42,903 nucleotides of DNA from Bacillus sp. 7884-1 (GTDB lineage Bacteria; Bacillota; Bacilli; Bacillales; Cytobacillaceae), in contig NZ_NPDD01000089.1 of assembly GCF_002272245.1 (NCBI RefSeq), forward strand, positions 1 to 42,903. Direction: 5' to 3'. Below, piece after piece: positions 1 to 8,059 of the stretch (the stretch's first letter is position 1; the number at the start of each line of letters is the position of its first letter). The position numbers and the translations under genes were made by a program. The notes under the pieces are model-generated. The model saw only the letters and a program-made list of their open reading frames with translations, was not told where the DNA came from and ran no database searches.

Positions 1-16
1 TTGATTTTAGAACTAT

Positions 17-104
17 GTTGATTTGTGCGGAAGGCGCGAGACTCCTGCAGGAGGCTTCCCGAACCGCCTGGAGCACAAATCAACAGCCTAATTTAACACA
101 GCCT
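17..104. repeat. Interspersed Bacillus-type repeat, partial, with terminal inverted repeat
   Basis: A perfect 12-bp inverted repeat (GTTGATTTGTGC at 17-28, GCACAAATCAAC at 73-84) encloses a GCGAGACTCCTGC-type core with a 12-bp palindrome CTCCTGCAGGAG at 42-53. From memory, this core resembles a dispersed intergenic repeat common in Bacillus genomes, here with its middle shortened. It is followed by AACACAGCCT (95-104), which matches one arm of the inverted repeat at 21589-21624. The other outer arm, if present, lies before base 1. No coding potential is seen. Confidence 0.6.
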
Positions 105-145
105 TTTTATTTCTTCTTTTTTTTAAATACAAATATTCTTGAATG

Positions 146-172
146 AAAAAACCACCATTAAAAGGTGGTTTT
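146..172 (-). terminator. Bidirectional intrinsic terminator after ndh-type gene
   Basis: An A-rich run, the stem ACCACC/GGTGGT with a short A/T-rich loop, then TTTT. It sits about 100 bp past the stop of the minus-strand NADH dehydrogenase gene and has A and T tracts on both sides, so it could act in either direction. Confidence 0.75.
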
Positions 173-268
173 GCTGCCTTAATTGGGGGATTAAGGCAAT
201 GATTCAACAAGGGATATTCTATTCAATGGAAAGAAGGGGAGGGATTCCTTTTCCATAGGATTAACCAA

Positions 269-1492
269 TTACTGATTAGCTGTCATTTTTACTGGTTCTT
301 TACTTACTCCAAAGTGCTGTTTAATAATAAGGGAAGGGCCGCCAAGGTTTAATAAATAGCGAGCTTCAATTACCTGTTTCATGAAAGCACCAAATAATCC
401 AGATAATCTAAAGTTTCCAACTTTTCCTACTGCACCAAAGGTTCCGATTGATGCAACAGATCCCTTGTGATGATATTCAAAAGCTGTCAAGTTACCTCCT
501 CTTAACGTTGCAACAATATTTTTCGCACATACATCAGCTTCTTGGAGGGCAACCTGTGCTGTTGGAGGGAGAGCATTTTTTTCATCCTTCATGAATAAAG
601 AACAGTCACCAATACTAAAGATGTTTTTTCTATCATTAACTCGAAGGAATGAATCTACTGGGAGTTTGCCTTTTTCAATAGGTAAGCCGCAGTTTTGTAC
701 AATGGGGTTGCCCTTAACCCCACAAGACCAAATTAATGTACGAGTTGGAATCTCGATATTATTTTCAAGTACAACCTTCTCAGGTGTACATTCTAAGATT
801 TTGGTTGATATATACATTTTAATATTAAACTTTTCTAGCACCTCAGTTGTATATTGGATGGATTCCTTAGGGAAAAACGGAATAACAGATGCCGCAGCCT
901 CTACTGCAACAATTTTTACATCCTCAAAAGGAACATCATATTTTTTACAAAGTTTAGGAAGTCCTTCTGCTAATTCACCTAACATTTCTATTCCTGTAAA
1001 TCCGCCGCCAGCTACAACAAAGGTGAGGCGAGATGGATCTTTGTCTTCTTTATAAAGAGATAATTGTCTAATGATTTGATTATAAATGGCTTTTGTACTT
1101 CTAAAGCTGCGGATGGCAAAAGTATGTTCCTTAATACCAGGAATTCCGAATGTTTCAATATCAAAACCTAAAGCAATTAATAGGTAATCATATTCTACAA
1201 TATCGCCACCCTCAAGGTGTACCTCTTGTTTTGTTATATCTACTGCTGTAACATTGCCCTTTTTAAAATTTGTTTTTTCAGGATTAATCAATTCTGGAAT
1301 CTCCATTGCAATTTGACGATCAGCAGCAGTACCTGCTCCAGTTTTATGGAGTTGAGTTGTGATGTAGTGGTATCCATGTTTATTGATTAAAGTAACGTCT
1401 GCTTCCCCAGACTTTAATAACTTTTCTAGCTTTTTACTAGTGATGATTCCTCCGTAACCTGCTCCTAGTATCACTATTTTTGGTTTGCTCAT
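269..1492 (-). CDS. ndh: Type II NADH dehydrogenase (NDH-2, YumB/Ndh family)
   Basis: This is a single-subunit, membrane-associated flavoprotein that passes electrons from NADH to menaquinone without pumping protons. It has 407 residues, about the family length. An N-terminal FAD-binding GAGYGG lies at residues 10-15, a second dinucleotide motif (VVAGGGFTG) near 160 binds NADH, and a third FAD-contacting SIGDCS lies near 295. The start is ATG with an AGGGAG ribosome binding site. It stands alone and faces away from the next gene. Two Rex-type operators lie in its upstream region, which fits the known Rex control of ndh in B. subtilis. Bacillus genomes carry several paralogs (ndh, yumB, yutJ), so which one this is cannot be settled from the sequence; the electron-transfer function is well supported. 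Confidence 0.88.
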   Translation of the reverse strand: MSKPKIVILGAGYGGIITSKKLEKLLKSGEADVTLINKHGYHYITTQLHKTGAGTAADRQIAMEIPELINPEKTNFKKGNVTAVDITKQEVHLEGGDIVEYDYLLIALGFDIETFGIPGIKEHTFAIRSFRSTKAIYNQIIRQLSLYKEDKDPSRLTFVVAGGGFTGIEMLGELAEGLPKLCKKYDVPFEDVKIVAVEAAASVIPFFPKESIQYTTEVLEKFNIKMYISTKILECTPEKVVLENNIEIPTRTLIWSCGVKGNPIVQNCGLPIEKGKLPVDSFLRVNDRKNIFSIGDCSLFMKDEKNALPPTAQVALQEADVCAKNIVATLRGGNLTAFEYHHKGSVASIGTFGAVGKVGNFRLSGLFGAFMKQVIEARYLLNLGGPSLIIKQHFGVSKEPVKMTANQ

Positions 1493-1538
1493 TTTTAATG
1501 CATCTCCCTATCAATAAATAAGTTTATCTACGATAATA

Positions 1539-1556
1539 ATGTGAAACTTTTCACAA
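1539..1556 (-). promoter_or_regulatory. Rex-type operator 1 upstream of ndh
   Basis: ATGTGAAACTTTTCACAA is close to the Rex consensus TTGTGAAATATTTCACAA, with both GTGAA and TTCAC half-sites intact. It is 47 bp upstream of the ndh start. Rex is the NADH/NAD+-sensing repressor of Gram-positive bacteria. Confidence 0.8.
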
Positions 1557-1596
1557 TAACTTTTAAAAAAAATATAGAGCGATTTGCTCTTTAATA

Positions 1597-1614
1597 TTGT
1601 GAAGCATTTCACAT
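1597..1614 (-). promoter_or_regulatory. Rex-type operator 2 upstream of ndh
   Basis: TTGTGAAGCATTTCACAT carries both Rex half-sites. It is centred 58 bp from the first site. The second gene whose promoter could be influenced is the divergent secreted protein at 1787. Confidence 0.78.
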
Positions 1615-1786
1615 TTTTTCTATATTCATAGAATACGATATCTCTTATGAAGAAACAAGTAGTATTTACTATTAAAATTTGTCGAATTGGTAAATTTTTT
1701 TCGAATTACAGGGAATGATAAATTCGTGCCAATTTAAAAACTGGTTAAATATTTAACGAATATAGTAAGAAAGAAGGAGAATTGCG

Positions 1787-2371
1787 ATGAAAAAAAGAAT
1801 GTTGATTATTTTGCTAGGTTTAATACTAGCGATGCCAGGCTTTGCAATAGCGAATGTGCAAACGCCAGGTGGAAGTGAAAAACCAGCAGTACCAGGCTCT
1901 CAGGAAAAAGATGGAGAGAAGGAGACAGAAGAATGTGATTGTGAAAAACAGGAGCATAATCACAAAGACTGGCAGGCAAAAATGGCGGAGCGTGAACAAA
2001 AACTGCTAGGATGGGTGGATCAATTTACCCCTGATAAAAAAGCAGAATGGACAAAGGTATTAGCTGAGAAAAAGGAATTAAGAAACAAGTGGCTAAGTCC
2101 TGAAAATTCCAAGAAACGTGAAGAGTGGAAGCAAGAAAAAATGGCGGGGATTCAAGAATTAAAGAAACAGCTAGATGAAGGAAAAATAACCAAAGAAGAA
2201 TTTGTTCAAAAAGCTCACGGCGGGAAAGCAATGGGTCATTGGAAAACCTTCCATGACCTAAAGACTGCAGTTGAGGCGAAAAATGATAAGCGGGCAGCAG
2301 TATTATTAAATCAACTTCTCGAACAGTCGAAGCAACATAACGATAAAATAAAGACCATGTTAGCAGAATAG
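1787..2371 (+). CDS. Secreted, highly charged helical protein, function unknown
   Basis: A 194-residue protein with a clear Sec signal peptide (KKRM followed by a hydrophobic stretch, probable cleavage after about residue 22, AIA-N). A linker rich in G, P and E contains CDC and HNH, followed by a long Lys/Glu-rich helical region with repeated W and LL spacing. An EGKITKEEF segment near residues 125-135 resembles the short helix-turn of small secreted helical proteins of the Spy/DUF2680 type, but I do not recognise a specific family. The start is ATG after AGAAGGAGA. It is followed after 18 bp by a 41-aa gene. Extracytoplasmic location is well supported; function is not known. Confidence 0.72.
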   Translation: MKKRMLIILLGLILAMPGFAIANVQTPGGSEKPAVPGSQEKDGEKETEECDCEKQEHNHKDWQAKMAEREQKLLGWVDQFTPDKKAEWTKVLAEKKELRNKWLSPENSKKREEWKQEKMAGIQELKKQLDEGKITKEEFVQKAHGGKAMGHWKTFHDLKTAVEAKNDKRAAVLLNQLLEQSKQHNDKIKTMLAE

Positions 2372-2389
2372 AATTGTGGAGTTGATCAC

Positions 2390-2515
2390 TTGGCAAGAAA
2401 TAGATTTTTATTGACAACAGCTGCATTGGGAGCAGCATATCTACTGAGAAATGATAAAGCACGGAAGAAAATATTAAACCAACTTCAAAACTTTGCGGAT
2501 AAATCGCGAAGGTAA
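2390..2515 (+). CDS. Small hydrophobic/basic protein (41 aa), TTG start
   Basis: The frame opens with TTG placed 8-9 bases after GGAG and encodes 41 residues: a short hydrophobic segment (RFLLTTAALGAAYLLR) followed by a basic amphipathic tail (KARKKILNQLQNF). The pattern is that of short YtxH-like membrane-anchored proteins seen in Bacillus. It lies 18 bp after the secreted protein gene and directly before a strong hairpin terminator, so it is the likely last gene of that transcript. No function can be given. Confidence 0.55.
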   Translation: MARNRFLLTTAALGAAYLLRNDKARKKILNQLQNFADKSRR

Positions 2516-2516
2516 A

Positions 2517-2548
2517 AAATGCAAGCTGCGATAATGCAGCTTGCATTT
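2517..2548. terminator. Bidirectional terminator between convergent genes
   Basis: A perfect 13-bp stem (AAATGCAAGCTGC at 2517-2529 with its complement at 2536-2548) and a 6-base loop, with T-rich sequence on the right and A-rich on the left. It serves the small gene on the left and tatA on the right. Confidence 0.9.
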
Positions 2549-2550
2549 CT

Positions 2551-2766
2551 TTATTTCTTTAATTCAATCTTTTCCTTCTGTGCCTCTTTTAAATCATCCT
2601 TAAACTCTTCCTTAATGTCGTTCGTAATTCCATCTGTCGCACGCTTGAATTCACGAAGGGATTTACCAAATGCACGGCCAATTTCAGGCAGTTTATTCGG
2701 TCCAAAGACAATTAATGCAAGCACTAGAATTAAGATTAATCCTGGTACACCAATGTTTGAAAACAT
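2551..2766 (-). CDS. tatA: Twin-arginine translocase subunit TatA
   Basis: TatA polymerises to form the protein-conducting element of the Tat export system for folded proteins. The 71-residue protein has the family layout: one N-terminal membrane segment (residues about 5-21), the FGPNKLPE hinge, then an amphipathic helix ([15 protein letters not shown]) and a charged tail rich in K and E. The start is ATG after GGAGG. No tatC lies nearby, so the partner must be elsewhere. Minus-strand neighbours on the upstream side are an M42 peptidase with only 25 bp between. Confidence 0.93.
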   Translation of the reverse strand: MFSNIGVPGLILILVLALIVFGPNKLPEIGRAFGKSLREFKRATDGITNDIKEEFKDDLKEAQKEKIELKK

Positions 2767-2791
2767 AACGAAACCTCCAAATTTAAAAATC

Positions 2792-3841
2792 TTAAATGAC
2801 TAATTTAGATTGAACGTAATGATATAAAAGCTTAGCAGTATGTTCTATGGATGATTCGTGTGTCCGTTCAAAAGCATGGGAGGAATCAATTCCAGGACCT
2901 ATTAACCCGTGTACGATGTCGTGCCCAGCGCGAATGGCTGCTGAGGCATCGGAGCCATAGAAAGGGTAGATATCGAGTTTGTATTCGATACTATTTTCTT
3001 CTGCCAGCCGTACCAAATTCTTGCGAAGTGCATAATGGTATGGTCCGCTTGCGTCCTTCACACAAATAGATACTGTGTATTCATCGGTTGATTGGCCATC
3101 CCCCATCGCGCCCATATCAACGGCTAAATACTCAACAGTTTCAGGAGGAATGTTTGAATTTCCCCCATAACCAATTTCCTCATTGTTCGAAATTAAGAAA
3201 TGGGTCGTGTAAGGTAATTGAATGTTCTCATTTTTTAATTGCTTCATTAATTGAAGTAATATGGCAACACTTGCTTTATCATCTAAATGTCGAGATTTAA
3301 TAAAGCCACTTGGAGTCACCTCTACCCGTGGGTCAAAGGATACGAAATCACCAACCTCAATTCCAAGCGCTCTAATTTCATCTGCATTATGTACTTTTTC
3401 ATCCAGTCTAATTTCCATGTTGTCTTGGTTACGTTCCGCTTTTCCAGCGTCTTTGTAAACATGGACAGAGGTTTGGTGCATAAGGATTGTCCCCGTATAT
3501 TTCTTACCGCTGCTTGTTTCTATTTGGCAGTATTCACCTTCAATTGAGTTAAATTTAAATCCGCCAATCAAGTCAATCTTTAGTCTGCCGTTTGATTTAA
3601 TTTCCTTAACCATGGCGCCAAGAGTATCAACGTGAGCAGTAAGCATACGATGCTGGCTAGTATCTTTTCCAGTTATTGTTGCGATAAGGCCGCCTTTTCG
3701 GTTTCTTTTTGTTTCAATGTTTAAATCTGCAAGGTATTTTTCAACGTAGGAAATGACTTCATTGGTATTTCCTGATGGACTAGGGATTGATACTAAATCC
3801 ACCAATAATTTCATTGTTTCCTCTGTGTTCTTGTTTGTCAA
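2792..3841 (-). CDS. M42 family metallopeptidase (glutamyl aminopeptidase-like)
   Basis: A cytosolic dinuclear zinc or cobalt aminopeptidase of the YsdC/YtoP/FrvX family, 349 residues, the usual length. Metal ligands and catalytic residues are visible: H70 in AHVDT, D in HLDDKAS near 186, the EE pair in NNEEIGYG, D in VDMG, and H in [11 protein letters not shown] near the C-terminus. The start is TTG, preceded at about 8 bases by AAAGGGGG; no closer ATG has a ribosome binding site. The family trims peptides from the N-terminus and usually forms large tetrahedral dodecamers. The exact substrate is not predictable. Confidence 0.88.
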   Translation of the reverse strand: MTNKNTEETMKLLVDLVSIPSPSGNTNEVISYVEKYLADLNIETKRNRKGGLIATITGKDTSQHRMLTAHVDTLGAMVKEIKSNGRLKIDLIGGFKFNSIEGEYCQIETSSGKKYTGTILMHQTSVHVYKDAGKAERNQDNMEIRLDEKVHNADEIRALGIEVGDFVSFDPRVEVTPSGFIKSRHLDDKASVAILLQLMKQLKNENIQLPYTTHFLISNNEEIGYGGNSNIPPETVEYLAVDMGAMGDGQSTDEYTVSICVKDASGPYHYALRKNLVRLAEENSIEYKLDIYPFYGSDASAAIRAGHDIVHGLIGPGIDSSHAFERTHESSIEHTAKLLYHYVQSKLVI

Positions 3842-4051
3842 AGCTTCATCCCCCTTTTAGTAACACTCATACCTATTATAACATTTTATAGAAAAATCAT
3901 TTAAAATCAAATTCCGTCAACTTTTTTAGTGTGCTTGCATAGTGTAGGAAGTGTGGATTTTTCATTAAGAAGGATTAAAGGTTCTATAATATGGAAATAA
4001 AAGGAAATAATTAAAATTATCAAATAATTAAAGGGCTTATGGGGGAGAAAA

Positions 4052-4363
4052 ATGACCAGATTTGAACTATATCACCAAAAATCAAGGCAAATTTCCTGGA
4101 AGGGACCAATTTATATCTTACTCACTTTTATCATAGTAACAGCGAGCTTCTTCGTATTTCGATATTACTATCTTAGCACTATAAAAATTGAATCACCTGA
4201 TGAGAATCTAGGTTCCCAAGTAGTCATCCACCTGCCAGACGGAAAAGTGGTATTTACCTATGAAAATTATATTTTTGAAAACGATGGAAGGACATACTAT
4301 AAGGGTGAGCGGAACACGATCGATTTAACAGGGGGGACGGTTACCTACGAAAATTGGGAATAA
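4052..4363 (+). CDS. Small single-pass membrane protein, unknown
   Basis: A 103-residue protein with a short basic N-terminus, one membrane segment (residues about 20-40, YILLTFIIVTASFFVFRYYY), and an outside domain of about 60 residues with beta-type alternation ending in VTYENWE. The start is ATG after GGGGGAG. It is a single gene flanked by terminators. I do not recognise a family. Confidence 0.65.
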   Translation: MTRFELYHQKSRQISWKGPIYILLTFIIVTASFFVFRYYYLSTIKIESPDENLGSQVVIHLPDGKVVFTYENYIFENDGRTYYKGERNTIDLTGGTVTYENWE

Positions 4364-4364
4364 C

Positions 4365-4395
4365 AAAAAAAGACTAAGCGGACTAGTCTTTTTTT
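4365..4395. terminator. Bidirectional terminator
   Basis: Stem AAAAAAAGACTA with its complement around a 7-base loop, ending in a T run on both strands. It serves the small membrane protein gene (plus) and corA (minus). Confidence 0.9.
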
Positions 4396-4398
4396 TCA

Positions 4399-5349
4399 TT
4401 ATTTGAACCATCCCTTCTTTTTAAACCAAAGTGACATTCCTAATACTACTAAAAACATTAATAATAAAGTGGAAAAATATCCATATTTCCATGTTAATTC
4501 AGGCATGTAGTGAAAGTTCATCCCATATATACCCGCGATAAAGGTAAGAGGCATAAATAGGGTAGTAATAACCGTAAGAACCTTCATCACATGATTAGTT
4601 TGATGTGAATTTAAAGAAATATAGCTGTCTCGGATGTCAGACGCTAATTCTCGATTTGCTTCAACCATTTCAGTTAGTTTTAAAAGATGGTCATGAATGT
4701 CAGAGAAATATTCAATTTTTATCTGCATCCCTGACATCCTTTGAGAGTTTATGATTCGATAAACTAAATCTCTCATTGGGGTAATAGTATGTCGCAACGA
4801 TAGAAGATCATGTCTTGTATCAAACAAAACTTCTAATAATGCTTCCATGGATCTACCTTTAGAATTTTCATCTATTTCATTTAAGGTATCTTCCACTTGA
4901 TAGACAAGTGGAAAGTAATTGTCCACCATTTTGTCTAAGACATGGTATAACACTTGAGACGGATTCCATTTTCTAGCTTTTGTTGAAAGAGATAGTCTGT
5001 CCCATACCTCAGCAATCTCAGGAGATGGGTGGTGATGAAAGGTAACGATATATTGTTCTGTAAGGAAAAAATTAATTTCTTCTTTTGTTAAGGTGAGTGG
5101 ATTTAAAGCTTGTGTAACAAAAAAAGTATTTTCCTCATAGTAATCTAGCTTAGGTCGCTGCAGTGTATAGATACAATCCTCGATTGCCAAAGGGTGGAAA
5201 TGAAGGGGATCATTTAATACCTCAATTTCGCTTTGAGTAGGCTGCTGAAAATCAATCCAATACCATAAATAATCTCCCTGGATTAACTCTGTTGGCTGAA
5301 GGTCGTGAATGAATTGATAATTTTGATTAACTGCAATGGTTCTAATCAT
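4399..5349 (-). CDS. corA: CorA-type magnesium/divalent cation transporter
   Basis: CorA forms pentameric Mg2+ channels in the cytoplasmic membrane. The protein has a large cytosolic N-terminal domain, two C-terminal membrane segments, the signature GMN in IYGMNF at the pore entrance, and a basic end (WFKKKGWFK). ATG at 5349 is chosen because AAGGTG sits six bases before it; a GTG three codons upstream overlaps that ribosome binding site. This gives 316 residues, the typical length. It is a single gene with its own terminator. Co2+ or Ni2+ are possible alternative substrates. Confidence 0.92.
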   Translation of the reverse strand: MIRTIAVNQNYQFIHDLQPTELIQGDYLWYWIDFQQPTQSEIEVLNDPLHFHPLAIEDCIYTLQRPKLDYYEENTFFVTQALNPLTLTKEEINFFLTEQYIVTFHHHPSPEIAEVWDRLSLSTKARKWNPSQVLYHVLDKMVDNYFPLVYQVEDTLNEIDENSKGRSMEALLEVLFDTRHDLLSLRHTITPMRDLVYRIINSQRMSGMQIKIEYFSDIHDHLLKLTEMVEANRELASDIRDSYISLNSHQTNHVMKVLTVITTLFMPLTFIAGIYGMNFHYMPELTWKYGYFSTLLLMFLVVLGMSLWFKKKGWFK

Positions 5350-5564
5350 CTTAAACACCTTATTTCATTTTCTGTTATTTAGAATTCTCCATTACATAAT
5401 CATAACGATATATCGCGCTTTTTACAAAAATAAATGATATTTATTTGCGGAATAAAAATCCAAACTTTTAATCAAGATGGGAACCTAGCAGCGTTTATAT
5501 ACATGAATAAAAAGTATGGTAAATGTAGATGTTAAGATTTCAGACACAGGATTAATGGAATAAA

Positions 5565-5592
5565 AATAGGCATTCCAATTGGAATGCCTATT
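5565..5592. terminator. Perfect palindromic terminator after radical SAM gene
   Basis: A 28-bp perfect palindrome centred on CCAATTGG with AATAGG/CCTATT ends and A/T tracts on both sides. It lies 15 bp after the minus-strand stop at 5607. Confidence 0.85.
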
Positions 5593-5606
5593 ATTTATTA
5601 AACGGT

Positions 5607-6773
5607 CTATTCAGATTTTTTTCTCATTGTTTGAGGGATATAAACACAGAAAGGTTCGCTTTCCATATAGTCTCCTGTTACCGCATAGGTTCTTGAACGG
5701 GATCCGCCACAAATTTTGTTGTATTCACATACACCGCATTTGCCCTTATAGTTGTCTGGCTTTCTTAGGTCCTTAAAAACTTTAGATTCACGGTAAATTT
5801 CTGCTAGCGGGGTATCACGGATATTACCTCCAACGATAGGCAGCAATCCGCTTGGCATTACATCCCCAATGTGGTTAACGAAGGCAAAGCCATTTCCGTC
5901 ATTTACACCCTTTGGTGCACGTTTTAAGCCATCGTGCATCGAAGCGAAATCAGTAGTGATTGAGTCTTCGTAGCGAATTTCACCTTTTTCAATAACGTGG
6001 TCACGTGCTTTTTCTTGTAATACAACACGACGGTAATGCTGTGCTGCAGTTGTTTTAATGTCATAAGGAGCTGTTTTACTGAGCTGGTACAACCAACGGA
6101 ATACCTTTTCATGCTCGGCTGGAGAAATACATGCATCCATTTGACCGCGTCCTGTCGGAACCAGTAAGAAGATGTACCACATGACGGCGCCAAGCTCTTC
6201 AACTAGCTTAGACATTTCTTCAAGATGGTCATAATTGTAACGAGAGATAACTGTATTGATTTGCAGAGGCATTCCTAATTCGTTTAAGTACTTGATTTTT
6301 TCAATCGTCAAATCGAAGGAACCTGGCACACCACGGAATTTGTCGTGAATCTCTGCTGTCGGTGCGTCAAGACTTAAGCCCCAGCGTGAAAGACCAACCT
6401 CCTTTGCACGTTGCATTTTTTCCTTAGTAACATTCGGAGTTGCGCTAGGAGTCATTGAAACCCTCATGCCTTTCTTAACTGCATAATCTGCAAGTTCAAA
6501 AAGGTCTTCTCGCATCATACAATCTCCGCCTGAGAATACAAGCATTGGATTGTCCATTTCATAAATTTGATCAATTAAATTTATTCCTTCTTCATGCGTT
6601 AATTCACGAGGATCTGGAGTTAGCTGGGCATCAGCGCGGCAGTGAACACATTTCAGTTGGCATGCGCGTGTGACTTCCCAAATGACAATAAACGGGTTAA
6701 CGTCATAATCAATTTTTTTCATTCCATGTGGATGTCCCATTGCATGTGGATGTCCTTTACTTAGTCCTTGCAT
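5607..6773 (-). CDS. Radical SAM/SPASM protein (likely TIGR04053 type, NirJ/AhbD-like)
   Basis: A 388-residue radical S-adenosylmethionine enzyme. The N-terminus is His-rich (GHPHAMGHPHGM, residues 7-18). The [4Fe-4S] motif CxxxCxxC is C38-C42-C45 in a VTRACQLKCVHC context; a GGD motif follows near residue 75. A C-terminal SPASM region (CGVCEYNKICGGSRSR...C) would bind auxiliary clusters. This C-terminal pattern resembles haem-modifying enzymes such as NirJ and AhbC/D, and the whole protein most resembles the uncharacterised TIGR04053 group; the substrate is unknown. ATG at 6773 is preferred because GGTGAT precedes it; an in-frame TTG at 6785 has no ribosome binding site. It stands alone with its own terminator. 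Confidence 0.82.
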   Translation of the reverse strand: MQGLSKGHPHAMGHPHGMKKIDYDVNPFIVIWEVTRACQLKCVHCRADAQLTPDPRELTHEEGINLIDQIYEMDNPMLVFSGGDCMMREDLFELADYAVKKGMRVSMTPSATPNVTKEKMQRAKEVGLSRWGLSLDAPTAEIHDKFRGVPGSFDLTIEKIKYLNELGMPLQINTVISRYNYDHLEEMSKLVEELGAVMWYIFLLVPTGRGQMDACISPAEHEKVFRWLYQLSKTAPYDIKTTAAQHYRRVVLQEKARDHVIEKGEIRYEDSITTDFASMHDGLKRAPKGVNDGNGFAFVNHIGDVMPSGLLPIVGGNIRDTPLAEIYRESKVFKDLRKPDNYKGKCGVCEYNKICGGSRSRTYAVTGDYMESEPFCVYIPQTMRKKSE

Positions 6774-7145
6774 ACATATCACCAAAATTCATAATATTTT
6801 TAAACCAAATAAAAACCATAAAAATTGTTTCTATAGGTTTATTATAAATTTGTCCTTTCGTTGTGCATGAAATGATTGTTACAATATTTCATAAGGTTTG
6901 TTACAAATTTCCTACAATCCTTTTTCAAAAAAATACCAAACTCCTAATTTTGATTGTGTATTTAATAGATAAAGTGATCTTAAATCCTTAATGGATAAGG
7001 GTTGGAAGTATTTCTAAGGTTTGTTACTAGAGGGCTTTCATTACCACGTTAGGGAAATCCTTCCTGATTACCCAAATGTTTAGGATATAAACAAATAGGC
7101 TTTCTCCTTTATGATGTATTTACTACGTTTTGAAGGAGACTTACA
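6774..7145. other. Divergent intergenic region (372 bp)
   Basis: A/T-rich spacer between the radical SAM gene (minus) and the LysM hydrolase gene (plus). It contains two TTGTTACAA-like words (6876-6885 and 6899-6908). It must hold both promoters, but I could not assign -35/-10 pairs with confidence. No ORF with a ribosome binding site and no recognised riboswitch were seen. Confidence 0.4.
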
Positions 7146-7928
7146 ATGAAAAAACATTTATTGACAGTCGCGGCAGCTGCCGGCATATTGTTTACTACTT
7201 TTGGTGGATCTGTTAGTGCGCATGAGAATGTCTATACAGTTAAATCAGGAGACACGCTTTGGAGAATCTCGCAAAATAATAATCTATCAGTTGCGAATTT
7301 AAAAGTATGGAATAAACTGACCAGCGACAGCCTCTATGTGAACCAAAAACTATCATTATTGGCACCTCACACACATGAAACTCAATCTGTTTCCACTTAC
7401 ACTGTACAAAAAGGGGATACATTATGGGGAATTTCCACACGTCATAAGCTAACAGTTGCACAGCTAAAATCTCTTAATAACATGACCTCCGATACCATTT
7501 ATGTTGGACAAGTCCTTAAAGTTTCTGGTACGGCTGAAACTCCGGCGCCGTCTCAAATTTCTACTGTTTCAAAAGCGCAAATGGTGATAACAGAAGCCAA
7601 GAAATATATCGGAACACCTTACCTATGGGGGGGAAATACTCCAGCTGGTTTTGACTGCAGCGGCTTCTCAAAATACGTTTTTGAAAAAGTAGGAATCTCT
7701 CTTCCAAGAACAGCAGCAACACAGTTTTCTGGTCTTAAGACGGTTAGCAGCCCAAGCCCGGGTGACCTTGTTTTCTTTTCAACCTATGCACCTGGTCCTA
7801 GTCATTTAGGAATTTACATTGGTGATAACAAATTCATTCATGCCGGTACATCTACAGGTGTAACGATTACCGATATGAATAATCCATATTGGAAACCTAG
7901 ATATCTAGGGGCAAGAACAGCATTTTAA
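7146..7928 (+). CDS. Secreted peptidoglycan hydrolase: two LysM domains plus NlpC/P60
   Basis: A 260-residue D,L-endopeptidase of the LytE/CwlS kind that cuts the D-Glu-diaminopimelate bond of wall stem peptides. The signal peptide ends at SVSA-HE (residue 25). LysM 1 is about residues 29-72 (YTVKSGDTLWRIS), LysM 2 about 84-128 (YTVQKGDTLWGIS). The NlpC/P60 domain (about 145-260) shows the catalytic Cys in FDCSGFSKYVF, the His in SHLGIYIG and a further polar residue in FIHAG. Two LysM copies are fewer than LytE or LytF carry. The start is ATG after GAAGGAG. It is a single gene with a terminator; it acts in wall turnover or cell separation. Confidence 0.92.
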   Translation: MKKHLLTVAAAAGILFTTFGGSVSAHENVYTVKSGDTLWRISQNNNLSVANLKVWNKLTSDSLYVNQKLSLLAPHTHETQSVSTYTVQKGDTLWGISTRHKLTVAQLKSLNNMTSDTIYVGQVLKVSGTAETPAPSQISTVSKAQMVITEAKKYIGTPYLWGGNTPAGFDCSGFSKYVFEKVGISLPRTAATQFSGLKTVSSPSPGDLVFFSTYAPGPSHLGIYIGDNKFIHAGTSTGVTITDMNNPYWKPRYLGARTAF

Positions 7929-7941
7929 TAGAACGAAAACA

Positions 7942-7970
7942 ACCTTTATCAAACGATAAAGGTCTTTTTT
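7942..7970 (+). terminator. Intrinsic terminator
   Basis: Stem ACCTTTATC/GATAAAGGT with an AAAC loop followed by CTTTTTT, 14 bp after the hydrolase stop. Confidence 0.9.
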
Positions 7971-8059
7971 GTTCAAAAAATCTGATAATTTATTGTTTAT
8001 GAAAGGGGAATTTACCTTTATACTTAACTATGAAGAGTAAATTAAATTAGGAGAAATTG

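Noticed and set aside
591..1055. 154-codon plus-strand frame inside ndh
   Set aside because: It is antisense to a clear NDH-2 gene, has no ribosome binding site and no domain; it is a shadow.
2025..2546. 173-codon minus-strand frame across the secreted-protein gene
   Set aside because: It overlaps a gene with signal peptide and ribosome binding site, and it reads through a terminator hairpin.
6774..6785. TTG start at 6785 for the radical SAM gene
   Set aside because: No ribosome binding site precedes it, while ATG at 6773 has GGTGAT at a suitable distance.
6870..6915. WalR (YycF) sites near the LysM hydrolase
   Set aside because: TGTTAC/TGTAAC words occur, but no pair fits TGTWAH-N5-TGTWAH without at least two mismatches.
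7000..7145. c-di-AMP (ydaO) riboswitch before the hydrolase gene
   Set aside because: Such switches often precede wall hydrolases, but its conserved blocks are not present here.
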